From contig CAZAEZ010000011.1 of assembly GCA_964484205.1 (NCBI GenBank), positions 1 to 64,000 on the forward strand: 64,000 bases of DNA, in the 5' to 3' direction. Under the pieces are notes generated by a model, which saw only the letters and a program-made list of their open reading frames with translations, had not been told where the DNA came from and searched no databases. The position numbers and the translations under genes were made by a program. Below are positions 43,340-52,614 of this stretch, one piece after another (the first letter of the stretch is position 1; every line of letters begins with the position of its first letter). Source of the DNA: M3007 sp964484205. GTDB lineage: Bacteria; Bacteroidota; Bacteroidia; Chitinophagales; Saprospiraceae.

Positions 43340-43749
43340 CGGCGCCTCTAAATTGTCACCCCATTAAACGACACCTGGTTGTACCCCCTAAAACCCTGGA
43401 TTGTCATGTTGGAGCGTAGCGAAAACATCTACACAAGGTTAACTACGACGAAAACGGCCCCATTGGGCTCTTTGTCGGCAGGGGTACTTGTGTAGATTTC
43501 TCCGCTACGCTCCGAAATGACAATTCAAGCAACTAAGAGCATGTTGGGGATTTTCTCACCGGGCCCAAAACAGTTCTTTTTTCGCCATTTCTCACCTTTT
43601 TTCAGGCACTTAGCTGGGCTAGGCACCTGAAAAAACGCAAAAACTGTCAAAAAAAGCCCTTGTTTTTGCCTCCGGCAGAAAATCCCCAACATGCTCTAAA
43701 GGGTACAACTTTATTGTCATCTGAATGGATGACAACTTAGAGGCGCCCG
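43340..43749. repeat. composite palindrome with two hairpins inside an outer stem
   Basis: An outer stem pairs 43340-43364 with 43724-43749 (CGGCGCCTCTAA... type), and GGTTGTACCC at 43377 with its complement near 43700. Inside are two separate structures: one at 43399-43437/43487-43526 (GGAGCGTAGCG and CTACACAAG blocks), and a perfect 21-bp stem 43536-43556/43677-43697 (AGAGCATGTTGGGGATTTTCT minus its last base in the short form). The second loop carries further short stems. The 669-bp gap 43300-43968 holds this and no gene; a 98-codon minus-strand frame across it follows the repeat, not a protein. Confidence 0.9.
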
Positions 43750-43968
43750 ACATACCCTTTTCGGGGGAGCTTATTCCGACAGATTTCTGACATTTTAAAA
43801 AAAAATATAAGTCTGGTGCAGCCAGGGCTTGAAAATGCATTATTTTCGGGGCTGCGTCTTTCCGGCATGCCCGCCCTTTTGGCCGGAACGCAACTACTAA
43901 TTCTGAAAAATCCAAAATTCCCTCCCGCCAGCTTACACAAGCTTTTTTAACGTACCATCTAAAAACAC

Positions 43969-46900
43969 ATGAAACGACTATCGTTTAAGCGCGCTACGCT
44001 TATGCTCGTAGCCGGTGCACTGGCGCCAGCCCTGCTGTTTGCGCAGCAAATCCAAACTCTCGAACTCACCGGTGCGCACATGCGGGCGCCGATGGATGTG
44101 CCGGCAGGTAAAAATCAGATCCGGCTTTGCGGCCTTAGTGCGGGGGAGCGTTACACCGTGATTGCATTGGGCGCTGTGTACGGGCAGCAAACAACGTTTG
44201 AACTGAATACTTCCGGAACACCCGCACTGGAAGGTACGCGAAAATCCGACCGGCTTAACAGCCTGGAGTTTACCGCGCCGGAAGCCTGCGTTTTGCTGGA
44301 ACTGGATGCGCGCGCCGGGCAGCAGCTCACCAGCATTCCGCTGTCGTTGTCGGTGAGTTGCATCAGTTGCCCGGAAGACAAATCCTGGCTTAAAAAATTT
44401 ACCGACCGGCTCGAATCGGCCAACCTGCTCACAACGGGCAGTGTTGATCCGGAAAGTCTGATTCGCAATACCCTGATCGGCGGCGATTGCTACGAGGTAG
44501 ACAGTGTGACGGCTGTGGGGAATGTCAGTTCGCGTGGCACGTTTGCCAGTGGTGGTTCGAGCATTGGTCTGGAAAGCGGGGTGGTGTTGTCCACCGGTGA
44601 TGTCAGCGTGCTGCCCGGCCCCAATACTTCCAGTATGGCCAACGGCGGCTTTTTTGTCAACTCAGCCGATGACCCCGATCTTGCAGCACTCACGAGCGGC
44701 AATCAGTTTGACCTTTCGGTCATCGAATTTGATTTTACGCCAACGGCCTCGAAGGTGCAGTTCGATTTTGTTTTTGGCTCCGAAGAACATTGCGAGTTTG
44801 TCAATTCCCAGTACAACGATGTTTTCGGCTTTTTTATCAGCGGTCCGGGCATTACCGGCAAGCAAAATATCGCCCTTATTCCCGGAACGAACACCCCGGT
44901 CACCACGAACAACATTAATTACCTGACCAACGCCAACTATTACGTCAACAACAACGATTTTTTTCTTTCGCCCTGTTTTTTGTTTCCGACGGCAAATCTC
45001 GACGATTGTGAACTGGACGGCTGGACGGAGGTATTTACCGCCCAGGCCGATGTGATCCCCTGCTCCACGTACCATATCAAACTGGCGATTGCCGACGTGG
45101 GCGATGCGCGCTATGCGAGTGCCGTATTTCTGCGTGCCAATTCGTTCGACGCCGGCAGCGGCGTTGCGCTCAGCATGGAAAATGCCGCGGGCCAGGCAGA
45201 AGCGCTGGAAGCCTGCGATACGTCGTATATCCGTATTGCACGTACGAACAGCGATCTCAGCCAGCCGCAGACGGTTGATTTTGTGGTTTCCGGAACCAGC
45301 ACCGCTACCTCCGGCGACGACTACGCCCCGCTGACGAGCCCGGTAATCATACCTGCCGGGCAAAGCGAAATTCTGGTGCCCTTGGTCGTTTTCGAAGACA
45401 ATATGGCCGAAGGCCCTGAAAATATTGTTTTGGAATTCAATGATGCCTGCTCCTGCGACCAGACGGAATTTGTGATTACCATCAATGACAAACCGGCCTT
45501 GGAAGTCAGCCTCGACGGTGTAGCGGTTTGCGAAGGCAATACGGCCGTTTTGATGCCCGGTGTAAGCGGCGGGATCGATCCCGTTTCCTATACCTGGAAC
45601 ACCGGCGAAACAACGGCGACAATCGCCGTCCCGGTGGCCGGGTTGAGCACTTATGAACTTACTGTGACGGACGCCTGCGGAGAAACACGTACGGAGTCGG
45701 CCCAGGTGGAAATTCTGCCCTTGGTGCAGTTGAACCAGCAACTTGAATTTTGTGCCGGCAGTTTTGTGCTGGTAAATGACAGCGTATACACCGAACCAAC
45801 GACTATCATCAACACCCTGCCCGGCGCCGGCGATGCCTGCGATACCGTGCAAACGATCGTTTTGATGGAAATTCCGCTTCAGGTACTTTCCGACACCATT
45901 ATTTTTTGTGAAGGCGATTCCGTCACGATTGGCGGCACTGTGTACTCGACCTCCGGAACAGTCACCGATACCCTGCAGGGCCTCAACGGCAATTGCGACA
46001 CCCTCATCACGTACACGCTGCAGGTGTTGCCCAAACCTACCCGTTCGCAAACCCTTACTTTTTGCCCCGGCCAATCGGTATTTATCGGCGGCACAGCCTA
46101 CACAAATCCCGGCACGGTCGTTTATGCCCAACCCGGCCAAAATGGGGCCTGCGATACCCTGGTCACCTACACCCTGGAGTATGTCACGCCGGCGCCTTCC
46201 ACGGTGGCGATCAATTGCCCGATCGACTACCAGGTCATGCTGAACGGGAATGATCCGCCGGTGGTGCAATTCGATCTGCCGACGTTTAACAGCGACTGCC
46301 CCTGCCCGGGCATTGCCCTGGAACAAACAGCGGGCCTGGCGCCGGGAAGTGCCTTTCCTTTTGGGATCACGGAAGTGTGTTACGTGGCGACCGACAGCTG
46401 CGGCAACTCGGCTTCCTGTTGTTTTGATGTGCGCCTTGCCGAAGCGGAGGCTTGCGATATCAAAGACATCGGCTGCATGAAATACGAATTGATGAGCATC
46501 AATAAAAATATGGCCGACGAAAAGACGTACCGCATCCGTGCAACGAATAATTGCAGCCAGGATTTGATCTACATCGCCTTCGAATTGCCCACGGGCCAGA
46601 AAGCTGTAAAACCCACCGACAATGCGCAATACATCAGTCCGGCGGGCATTTCTTACGCCGTTCGGAACCCGAATTTTTCGCCGTTTTATTCCGTTCGTTT
46701 TTCACCCAAGCTGAATGGCTCGGGAATTTCCGGCGGACAGTCGGATGAATTTCTGTTCACCTTGCCGCCGCAGGTTAGCCCCAGCTATATTCATGTGGTT
46801 TCCAAACTGGTCTATCAGTCGTATTACGAAGCTTATTTGAATACGTTCTATTGCCCGGTAGGTATGGACCCCGATTTTGATGGCGGCAGCGTGCAGGAGC

Positions 46901-47175
46901 GCACGTTTGAAACACCGGAAACGCTGCCTGTGCAGCTTTATCCAAACCCGACGACCGGCCAGCTTTCCCTGGATTTGCGTGCGTGGCCGGCCGGTTCCGT
47001 ACAAAGCCGGGTACTGAACAGCCGCGGCCAATTGGTTATGGAACAAAAGCTGAACAACGACTTTGGCGTGGTTAAAATGCAATTGCCCGAACGTTTGGCT
47101 GAAGGCCTGTATATGCTGGAATTGACGGCGGCGAGCGGCGAGCGGGCGCTTACGCGGTTTGTACTACAATTTTAA
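43969..47175 (+). CDS. giant T9SS surface protein (choice-of-anchor L, Calx-beta-like, type A sorting domain)
   Basis: A 1068-aa secreted protein. The signal peptide ends near residue 26 (PALLFAQ). A short beta domain is followed by the choice-of-anchor L domain (about 155-395; FDFVFGSEEHCEFVNSQYND, YHIKLAIADVGD), a Calx-beta-like domain (about 405-505, VVFEDNMAEGPENIVLEF) and an Ig-like unit. Three 50-residue repeats with FC.G.SV.I...Y/CDTL patterns lie at about 585-635, 638-687 and 689-740. A Cys-rich HYR-like domain and a conserved-protein-like domain lead to a type A T9SS sorting domain (about 990-1068, QLYPNPTTGQLSLDL ... GLYMLELTA). It shares architecture with the 1493-aa protein but uses a different C-terminal signal. 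Confidence 0.9.
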   Translation: MKRLSFKRATLMLVAGALAPALLFAQQIQTLELTGAHMRAPMDVPAGKNQIRLCGLSAGERYTVIALGAVYGQQTTFELNTSGTPALEGTRKSDRLNSLEFTAPEACVLLELDARAGQQLTSIPLSLSVSCISCPEDKSWLKKFTDRLESANLLTTGSVDPESLIRNTLIGGDCYEVDSVTAVGNVSSRGTFASGGSSIGLESGVVLSTGDVSVLPGPNTSSMANGGFFVNSADDPDLAALTSGNQFDLSVIEFDFTPTASKVQFDFVFGSEEHCEFVNSQYNDVFGFFISGPGITGKQNIALIPGTNTPVTTNNINYLTNANYYVNNNDFFLSPCFLFPTANLDDCELDGWTEVFTAQADVIPCSTYHIKLAIADVGDARYASAVFLRANSFDAGSGVALSMENAAGQAEALEACDTSYIRIARTNSDLSQPQTVDFVVSGTSTATSGDDYAPLTSPVIIPAGQSEILVPLVVFEDNMAEGPENIVLEFNDACSCDQTEFVITINDKPALEVSLDGVAVCEGNTAVLMPGVSGGIDPVSYTWNTGETTATIAVPVAGLSTYELTVTDACGETRTESAQVEILPLVQLNQQLEFCAGSFVLVNDSVYTEPTTIINTLPGAGDACDTVQTIVLMEIPLQVLSDTIIFCEGDSVTIGGTVYSTSGTVTDTLQGLNGNCDTLITYTLQVLPKPTRSQTLTFCPGQSVFIGGTAYTNPGTVVYAQPGQNGACDTLVTYTLEYVTPAPSTVAINCPIDYQVMLNGNDPPVVQFDLPTFNSDCPCPGIALEQTAGLAPGSAFPFGITEVCYVATDSCGNSASCCFDVRLAEAEACDIKDIGCMKYELMSINKNMADEKTYRIRATNNCSQDLIYIAFELPTGQKAVKPTDNAQYISPAGISYAVRNPNFSPFYSVRFSPKLNGSGISGGQSDEFLFTLPPQVSPSYIHVVSKLVYQSYYEAYLNTFYCPVGMDPDFDGGSVQERTFETPETLPVQLYPNPTTGQLSLDLRAWPAGSVQSRVLNSRGQLVMEQKLNNDFGVVKMQLPERLAEGLYMLELTAASGERALTRFVLQF

Positions 47176-47177
47176 TT

Positions 47178-47326
47178 GATTTACGAGGTACGAATTACGA
47201 ATTACGATTGGTTCACTATTTCGGGATGGATAGATTTCAGGTTTTTGAAATTTTCAAAAAAGCATCCAACTTCATTTACCCAAAAAAGTGAACCAATCGT
47301 AATTCGTAAATCCAAAATCGTAAATC
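47178..47326. repeat. heptamer-armed palindrome with GTTCACT core (GATTTAC/GAATTAC type)
   Basis: 40-bp arms (47178-47217 and 47287-47326), each five heptamers plus TCACT. The inner 21 bp pair perfectly; heptamers two and three differ between arms as whole units (GAGGTAC, GAATTAC against GATTTTG, GATTTAC). It starts 2 nt after the T9SS gene stop, and its right end overlaps the mscS stop codon. Confidence 0.93.
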
Positions 47327-48131
47327 ACTCAAGCATTTCCCGGCGACGCTCCCGGGCAAGCCCAATACCCCGTGCTTCAAAGGCCGTTCGCAGCGCTTCA
47401 TGAATAAAATCAAGCGTATGGATGTAATGCTCGCCTTTTGTCCACCAGGCAATATCCACTTTCATGTCTTCGCGGTTGAGGCCGGAAATAACCACCTCGG
47501 CGGGTCTGCCTTCGATCAGCCAGGGGCACCGGGCGGCTGCCGCTCCGGCCGCCTCGCGAATGGCCGGTACACTGGTACTGCTGTCGAGCAGGATGCTGAT
47601 TTCTACCTGGACGTCTTCACCCAATGCGATATTTTCGATTGGCCCTTCGGTAATTTTACTGTTTGGGATAATGATTTTTTTGCCGTGCTCGGTTATCAGG
47701 ATGGTATTGAAAATCTGAATTTCCAACACATATCCGGTAAAATCTTCCACCGAAAGCAGATCGCCAACGCGGTAGGGCCGGAACAGGAGGATGAGTACCC
47801 CGCTCGCAAAATTGCCCAGGCTGCCCTGCAGGGCCAGGCCGATGGCAAAGGCAATGGCGGAAAAAACGGCGATGAACGAAGTGGTCTCAATGCCGATCTG
47901 CGAAGCGACCACCAGCAGCAAGGCCACTTTGAGCGCCATATCGATCATCGTGACCAGGAACGGGCGCAGGCTGGCATCCACATGCCGTTTTGCAAGCAAT
48001 ACGCCAAAGGAGCGGACTACCCGGCGGATCACCCACATCCCCACAAATAGCAGGATCAGGGCCGACACTATTTTGGGACCAAACTGGAGAACCAGGTCAT
48101 AGATTTGGTCGATATACGTTTTTTGTTCCAT
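47325..48131 (-). CDS. mechanosensitive ion channel (MscS family)
   Basis: A 268-aa small-conductance MscS-type channel that releases solutes on hypo-osmotic shock. It has three N-terminal membrane segments (about 20-40, 60-85, 95-115). The pore helix block AIAFAIGLALQGSLGNFASG matches the MscS TM3 signature closely. The beta domain RPYRVGDLLSVEDFTGYVLEIQIFNT and IIPNSKI follow. Close to the minimal E. coli MscS size. Confidence 0.93.
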   Translation of the reverse strand: MEQKTYIDQIYDLVLQFGPKIVSALILLFVGMWVIRRVVRSFGVLLAKRHVDASLRPFLVTMIDMALKVALLLVVASQIGIETTSFIAVFSAIAFAIGLALQGSLGNFASGVLILLFRPYRVGDLLSVEDFTGYVLEIQIFNTILITEHGKKIIIPNSKITEGPIENIALGEDVQVEISILLDSSTSVPAIREAAGAAAARCPWLIEGRPAEVVISGLNREDMKVDIAWWTKGEHYIHTLDFIHEALRTAFEARGIGLARERRREMLE

Positions 48132-48242
48132 GGGCGTTTGTTTTACGTTAATGGCAGGATAAAAGCGCCGGTTTGGCGAAAGCCGGCGAAAAATCGTTAA
48201 AAAGCCGCTAATCTTGCAGCCCTTTTTTTTAAAGTAAATCCA

Positions 48243-50945
48243 ATGTCAAATTTTCAGAATAACATGAGAAACCTTTTGACCCCGGCAGTGCTGGCCTTTT
48301 TGGTCGCGTTGGCTGCCTGTACCCCTAAAGCGGCTGATAAAACAGCGGCCACCAAAAATCCGGCAATCCCCGAACAAAATATGGAGTGGGACACCATCGG
48401 CAAACCCCTGACGGGTGAAGATGCCGAATGGAATGAAGAAGCCCCGGAGGAATATATTTTTATGGACGAAGCGGAGGTCATGCCCGGGGCTGAACCCATG
48501 TCGGATACGCTGCCGCGCTACAATGCCTCCCATACTTTTGAACACGACCTGATCCATACCAAACTCGCCTTGTCTTTTGACTGGGAGAAAAAACGCGCCA
48601 ACGGGGAGGCTACCCTCACGCTGCGCCCCTGGTTTTATCCGACGGACAAGCTGACGCTGGATGCCAAAAATTTTGACATTCACGCGATCCATTTTGAAGG
48701 CAAAACCGAACCGCTGAAATACGATTATAATAACGAGAAACTGGTGATCCAACTGGGCAAAACATTTACCCGGAAGGATAAATATACCCTGGTGATTTCC
48801 TACACCGCAAAGCCCGATGAACGCGAGTCGTTCGGCGGCAGCGCGGCAATTTCCAGCGACAAAGGCCTGTATTTTATCAATGCCGATGGCGCCGACGCGG
48901 AAAAACCCCGGCAAATCTGGACGCAGGGCGAAACGGAGAGCAACTCCGCCTGGTTCCCAACGGTCGACAAGCCCAATGAGCGCTGCACCCAGGAAATGTT
49001 TCTCACCGTCGAGGATAAATACACCACCTTGTCGAACGGAATTTTGGTGTCCTCCAAAAAAAATACGGACGGCACGCGCACCGATTACTGGAAAATGGAC
49101 AAGCCGCATGCGCCTTACCTGTTCATGATGGCTATCGGCGAATATGCGGTGGTTAAAGACAGCTGGCGCGGCATTCCGGTCAATTATTATGTCGAACCCG
49201 AGTTTAAGGAATACGCCCGGGACATCTACCCATACACCACGGAGATGCTGGAGTTTTTCTCCCAAAAACTGGACTTTGCCTATCCCTGGCCGAAATTTTC
49301 GCAGGTGGTAGTGCGCGACTACGTTAGCGGCGCCATGGAAAATACAACCGCCGTTATTTACGGCGAATTTGTTCAGCAGGACAAGCGCGGCCTGCTCGAC
49401 AATCACCTGACAAATGAAAAGGTGGTGGCGCACGAGATGTTCCACCATTGGTTTGGCGATTTGGTGACTACCGAAAGCTGGGCTAATATTACCCTTAACG
49501 AAGGTTTTGCCAACTATTCGGAGTACCTCTGGCTGGAACACAAATACGGCCGCGACGAGGCCGATCATCATGAGTTGAGCGAGCGGCAGGGCTATATCTA
49601 CTCCGCCCTGGGTGGCGGCCACCCGCTCATCGATTTCGGCTATGAAAACCGCGAATCCATGTTCGATGCCCACTCCTACAACAAAGGCGGCGCGATTTTG
49701 CACATGTTGCGGAGCTACCTCGGCGACGACGCTTTTTTTTCCGCTTTGAGCTATTATTTGAAAAAACACGAGTACACCGACGTGGAAGCGCACGAGCTGC
49801 GCCTGGCTTTTGAAGATGTGAGCGGGCAAGACCTCAACTGGTTTTTTAACCAATGGTTTTTCAAAGCCGGACATCCCAACCTCGACATCCGGTACGATTG
49901 GGATGAAACCACCGGAACGGCCACGGTAACTATCGATCAAACCCAGGACGCCTCCAACGATGTGCCGTATATTTTTGACCTGCCGCTGAAAGTGGACATC
50001 TACGATGCCGACGGCAACGTTCGGCGGGAAGCTATTCGCGTAACGAAACGTTCGCAAACCTTCACCTTCCAGGCTTCCGCCAAACCGGCCCTGATCAACG
50101 TGGATGCCGAAAAAGCCCTGCTGGCAGTGAAGAGCGATAACCATACGGCGGAGGAATGGGCATTCATGTACCGCAATGCGCCGCGCTACCAGGATCGCCG
50201 CGAAGCGATCGACAATCTGAAGAACGGCACCTCCGAAAATGCCGCTATTTTCCGGGAGGCTTTGCAGGATAAGCACTGGTCTATCCGGCAAGACGCGATT
50301 TCCTTCGTGGAAATCACGGATCCTGCGGTGCAAACAATCGTGGCCAAACTGGCTGAAAACGACCCGGAACCTGCTGTGCGCGCGGCGGCTATTGGCGCTC
50401 TCGGCCAAACGGCAGATAAAAAATATGTGCCGTTGTATCAAAAAGGGATGCAGGCGGATCAGGCTTACAGCGTTTTGGGCGCTTCGCTGGATGCCCTGAA
50501 CAATACCGATCCGGAAGCTGCGCTGGCGGCTGCCAAAAATCTGGAAGCCGATGAAAACCCGGGAATAATTCTGGCCGTAGCCGAATTGTATGCAAATGCA
50601 CCCGATGCAGGGGCCTTGGCCTGGTTTCAAAAAAGTGCGCCGAAGATCGACAACATGGCCACCTTTAAGTTCTACGATCTGTTCACGCAGTACCTGATCG
50701 GCTTGGAAGACCCGGCTGTTCTGGATCAGGCCCCAAGCGGTTTTCAGGCTGTTGCACTTGATAGTACAGCCAGCCTGTGGCGGCGGTTCAGCAACACCAA
50801 GGCAATTGCCGACTTGCGCAATTATTATGCAGAAAAAGCGAACAAAGCCAAAGTGGATGAGCTGAGCGCCATGCTGAAAATGATTCGGGAAAACGAAAAA
50901 GACGAAACGCTGAAGATGTACTACGGCATGTTTGACCAACCTTGA
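48243..50945 (+). CDS. M1 family metallopeptidase lipoprotein
   Basis: A zinc aminopeptidase of the M1 (gluzincin) family, 900 aa. The zinc site is His397-Glu398-x-x-His401 with Glu420 (HEMFHHW, then NEGFANYSEYLW), and the exopeptidase motif Gly363-Ala-Met-Glu-Asn367 is intact. A lipobox (ALAAC, Cys26) makes it a lipoprotein; an ATG at 48264 gives the tighter signal peptide and may be the true start. The last 300 residues contain HEAT-like helical repeats (AAAIGALGQTAD...). It probably trims peptides at the cell envelope. Confidence 0.94.
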   Translation: MSNFQNNMRNLLTPAVLAFLVALAACTPKAADKTAATKNPAIPEQNMEWDTIGKPLTGEDAEWNEEAPEEYIFMDEAEVMPGAEPMSDTLPRYNASHTFEHDLIHTKLALSFDWEKKRANGEATLTLRPWFYPTDKLTLDAKNFDIHAIHFEGKTEPLKYDYNNEKLVIQLGKTFTRKDKYTLVISYTAKPDERESFGGSAAISSDKGLYFINADGADAEKPRQIWTQGETESNSAWFPTVDKPNERCTQEMFLTVEDKYTTLSNGILVSSKKNTDGTRTDYWKMDKPHAPYLFMMAIGEYAVVKDSWRGIPVNYYVEPEFKEYARDIYPYTTEMLEFFSQKLDFAYPWPKFSQVVVRDYVSGAMENTTAVIYGEFVQQDKRGLLDNHLTNEKVVAHEMFHHWFGDLVTTESWANITLNEGFANYSEYLWLEHKYGRDEADHHELSERQGYIYSALGGGHPLIDFGYENRESMFDAHSYNKGGAILHMLRSYLGDDAFFSALSYYLKKHEYTDVEAHELRLAFEDVSGQDLNWFFNQWFFKAGHPNLDIRYDWDETTGTATVTIDQTQDASNDVPYIFDLPLKVDIYDADGNVRREAIRVTKRSQTFTFQASAKPALINVDAEKALLAVKSDNHTAEEWAFMYRNAPRYQDRREAIDNLKNGTSENAAIFREALQDKHWSIRQDAISFVEITDPAVQTIVAKLAENDPEPAVRAAAIGALGQTADKKYVPLYQKGMQADQAYSVLGASLDALNNTDPEAALAAAKNLEADENPGIILAVAELYANAPDAGALAWFQKSAPKIDNMATFKFYDLFTQYLIGLEDPAVLDQAPSGFQAVALDSTASLWRRFSNTKAIADLRNYYAEKANKAKVDELSAMLKMIRENEKDETLKMYYGMFDQP

Positions 50946-50974
50946 GGTTGGTGATTTAATGCTGGTTTTTTGTT

Positions 50975-51015
50975 TACTCGTCCTACAGCTTCAAGCCGTA
51001 GGACGAGTATTTTTT
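50975..51015 (+). terminator. stand-alone TACTCGTCCTAC hairpin with T-run
   Basis: The stem 50975-50990 pairs with 50994-51009 (TACTCGTCCTAC, then one A/C mismatch, then GCT/AGC) and is followed by six T residues (51010-51015). It is the same hairpin that lies nested inside the octamer palindromes at 24608 and 27789. It ends plus-strand transcription of the M1 peptidase; the last T is the first base of the convergent ridA-like gene's stop codon. Confidence 0.8.
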
Positions 51016-51440
51016 CAGCCGGGCACTACCGCCACACATTTCAATTCGATGGCAATGGGCGTGGGCAGCCGGTCGATGCCCACAGTGGTGCGGCAGGGTT
51101 GGTTTTCTTTGAAATAATCGGCGTAAATGCGATTGAACGTGTGAAAATCCCGTTCCATGTCGGTCAGAAAAACCGTGACATCCACCAGGTCTTCCCAACG
51201 GGCGCCGCTGGCTTCCAGCACGGCACGCACATTTCGGAATACGGCGTGTACCTGGGCTTCAAAATTGAATTCGGTAAAATTTCCCGCCGCACTGCGTTGC
51301 AGTCCCGGCACCCCGTCCGATTCGGGGTCGCGCGGCCCGATTCCCGAAAGAAATATTAAATTACCCACCCGCCGTGCGTGCGGGTACAGGCCAACAGGTT
51401 TAGGGGCGTTTTTTGCGTCAAATTTTTCTGAAGAAGCCAC
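51015..51440 (-). CDS. RidA family protein, possibly 2-aminomuconate deaminase-like
   Basis: A 141-aa trimeric-type RidA fold protein; members hydrolyse reactive enamines/imines. The block YPHARRVGNLIFLSGIGPRDPES and the VPGLQ stretch are closer to the 2-aminomuconate-deaminase-like subgroup of tryptophan catabolism than to canonical RidA. The Arg and Glu of the C-terminal pocket are in CRTTVGIDRLPTPIAIE. No other kynurenine-pathway genes are in the window, so the subgroup call is tentative. Confidence 0.8.
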   Translation of the reverse strand: MASSEKFDAKNAPKPVGLYPHARRVGNLIFLSGIGPRDPESDGVPGLQRSAAGNFTEFNFEAQVHAVFRNVRAVLEASGARWEDLVDVTVFLTDMERDFHTFNRIYADYFKENQPCRTTVGIDRLPTPIAIELKCVAVVPG

Positions 51441-51447
51441 AGGTGGA

Positions 51448-51466
51448 GTGATGAGTGATGAGCTAA
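51448..51466. repeat. remnant AGTGATG heptamers
   Basis: GAGTGATGAGTGATGAGC, two AGTGATG heptamers and a partial third, with a lone GTGATG shortly after. It resembles the tract at 6378. It lies just upstream of the RidA-like start codon. Confidence 0.5.
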
Positions 51467-51625
51467 AAGTGATGCGTTAGGCGAAGAGTTGTGGATGTTT
51501 AGTTTCTTTGGCGAAGATAAACCGGTTTCTGTTTTTGATATAACCCGATACGCACAGGTTGGCATTAGCCATTTTGTAAGATGGTTTTTGTGCATTTCCG
51601 AACACTTTTCACGTATCACCAAACT

Positions 51626-52525
51626 ATGCATTACTGGGGAATAGATTTAGGCGGCACCAAAATCGAAGGTGCGGTATTGGAACACAGGGAAAAGCCAACT
51701 GTGCTGGCCCGGCAACGGGTCGCCACGGAAGCTCAAAAAGGCTACGACCATATTTTAAACCAGGTTTTCAAACTGGTTGAACAACTCAAAGCCGAAACGG
51801 GCTTGCCGCCGGCGCAAATCGGCATCGGACACCCGGGGGCCCTGGACCCGCAAACGGGCGTAATCAAAAATTCTAACACGCTGGCACTGCTCGACAAGCC
51901 ATTTGATAAAGATTTGGCAAAAAAACTCGGTGTGCCGGTGCGGCTGGCCAACGATGCGAATTGCTTTGCCGTGGCCGAAGCGCTGATGGGGGCGGTGCCG
52001 GAAAGTGTGCCGGATGCGGAGGTGGTTTTTGGCGTCATTCTGGGCACAGGCGTAGGCGGTGGGTTGGTTGTCCGGGGGAAAGTGATACACGGCCGGCAGG
52101 GCATTGCGGGTGAGTGGGGGCACAATTTTCTGGACGAAAGCGGCGGTCCCTGTTACTGTGGCCGTTCCGGCTGCGTGGAAACGGTCTTCTCTGGTCCGGC
52201 ATTGGAACGGTTTTACACCAGCCTGACCGGCCGGCGTGTTCCCTTGCCCGAGGTGGTCCGTTTAGCCGACGCCGGCACAGATCCGGCAGCCACGGCCACG
52301 CTCGACCGCCTGGTGCAGTACTTTGGCAAGGCCATTGCAGTGGTGATAAATATTGTTGATCCGGATGCCATTGTACTTGGCGGCGGCGTGGGCAATATCG
52401 ATCGGTTGTACACCGACGGGGTGGCCGAAGCGCGCAAGTACTTGTTTAATACCCGTATCGACACCGTTTTTCTGAAACCGCGCCTGGGCGACAGTGCGGG
52501 AGTTTTCGGGGCTGCATTGTTATAA
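51626..52525 (+). CDS. ROK family sugar kinase
   Basis: A 299-aa ROK-family protein, most likely a glucokinase-type sugar kinase. The ATP loop is GIDLGGTKIEGAV near the N-terminus. GHPGALDPQTG, ANDANCFAVAEA and the catalytic Asp follow, then GTGVGGGLV, GEWGHN and the zinc site CYCGRSGCVE. There is no DNA-binding N-terminal domain, so it is not a repressor. The ATG at 51626 (MHYWGID) fits the family start. Confidence 0.93.
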   Translation: MHYWGIDLGGTKIEGAVLEHREKPTVLARQRVATEAQKGYDHILNQVFKLVEQLKAETGLPPAQIGIGHPGALDPQTGVIKNSNTLALLDKPFDKDLAKKLGVPVRLANDANCFAVAEALMGAVPESVPDAEVVFGVILGTGVGGGLVVRGKVIHGRQGIAGEWGHNFLDESGGPCYCGRSGCVETVFSGPALERFYTSLTGRRVPLPEVVRLADAGTDPAATATLDRLVQYFGKAIAVVINIVDPDAIVLGGGVGNIDRLYTDGVAEARKYLFNTRIDTVFLKPRLGDSAGVFGAALL

Positions 52526-52545
52526 CATTCTGTCAATTATAGCGT

Positions 52546-52553
52546 TACCTTTG
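52546..52553 (+). promoter_or_regulatory. -7 element of the SPOR-like protein gene
   Basis: TACCTTTG, an exact TAnnTTTG, lies 62 nt before the ATG at 52615. A TTG at 52517-52519 is 26 bp upstream, longer than ideal. Confidence 0.45.
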
Positions 52554-52614
52554 CATTGTGCCGTTGGCAAAACACCAAAACAACACCTAGTCCTTAGCAA
52601 ACACGTTTTGAACA

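Noticed and set aside
43619..43915. 98-codon minus-strand frame in the recJ to T9SS gap
   Set aside because: Its sequence is the composite palindrome plus low-complexity flank; the peptide resembles no protein and the frame breaks at the repeat edge.
51448..51466. AGTGATG heptamers as a regulatory direct repeat for the RidA-like gene
   Set aside because: They match the heptamer repeat family seen elsewhere and are not placed like an operator relative to a promoter.
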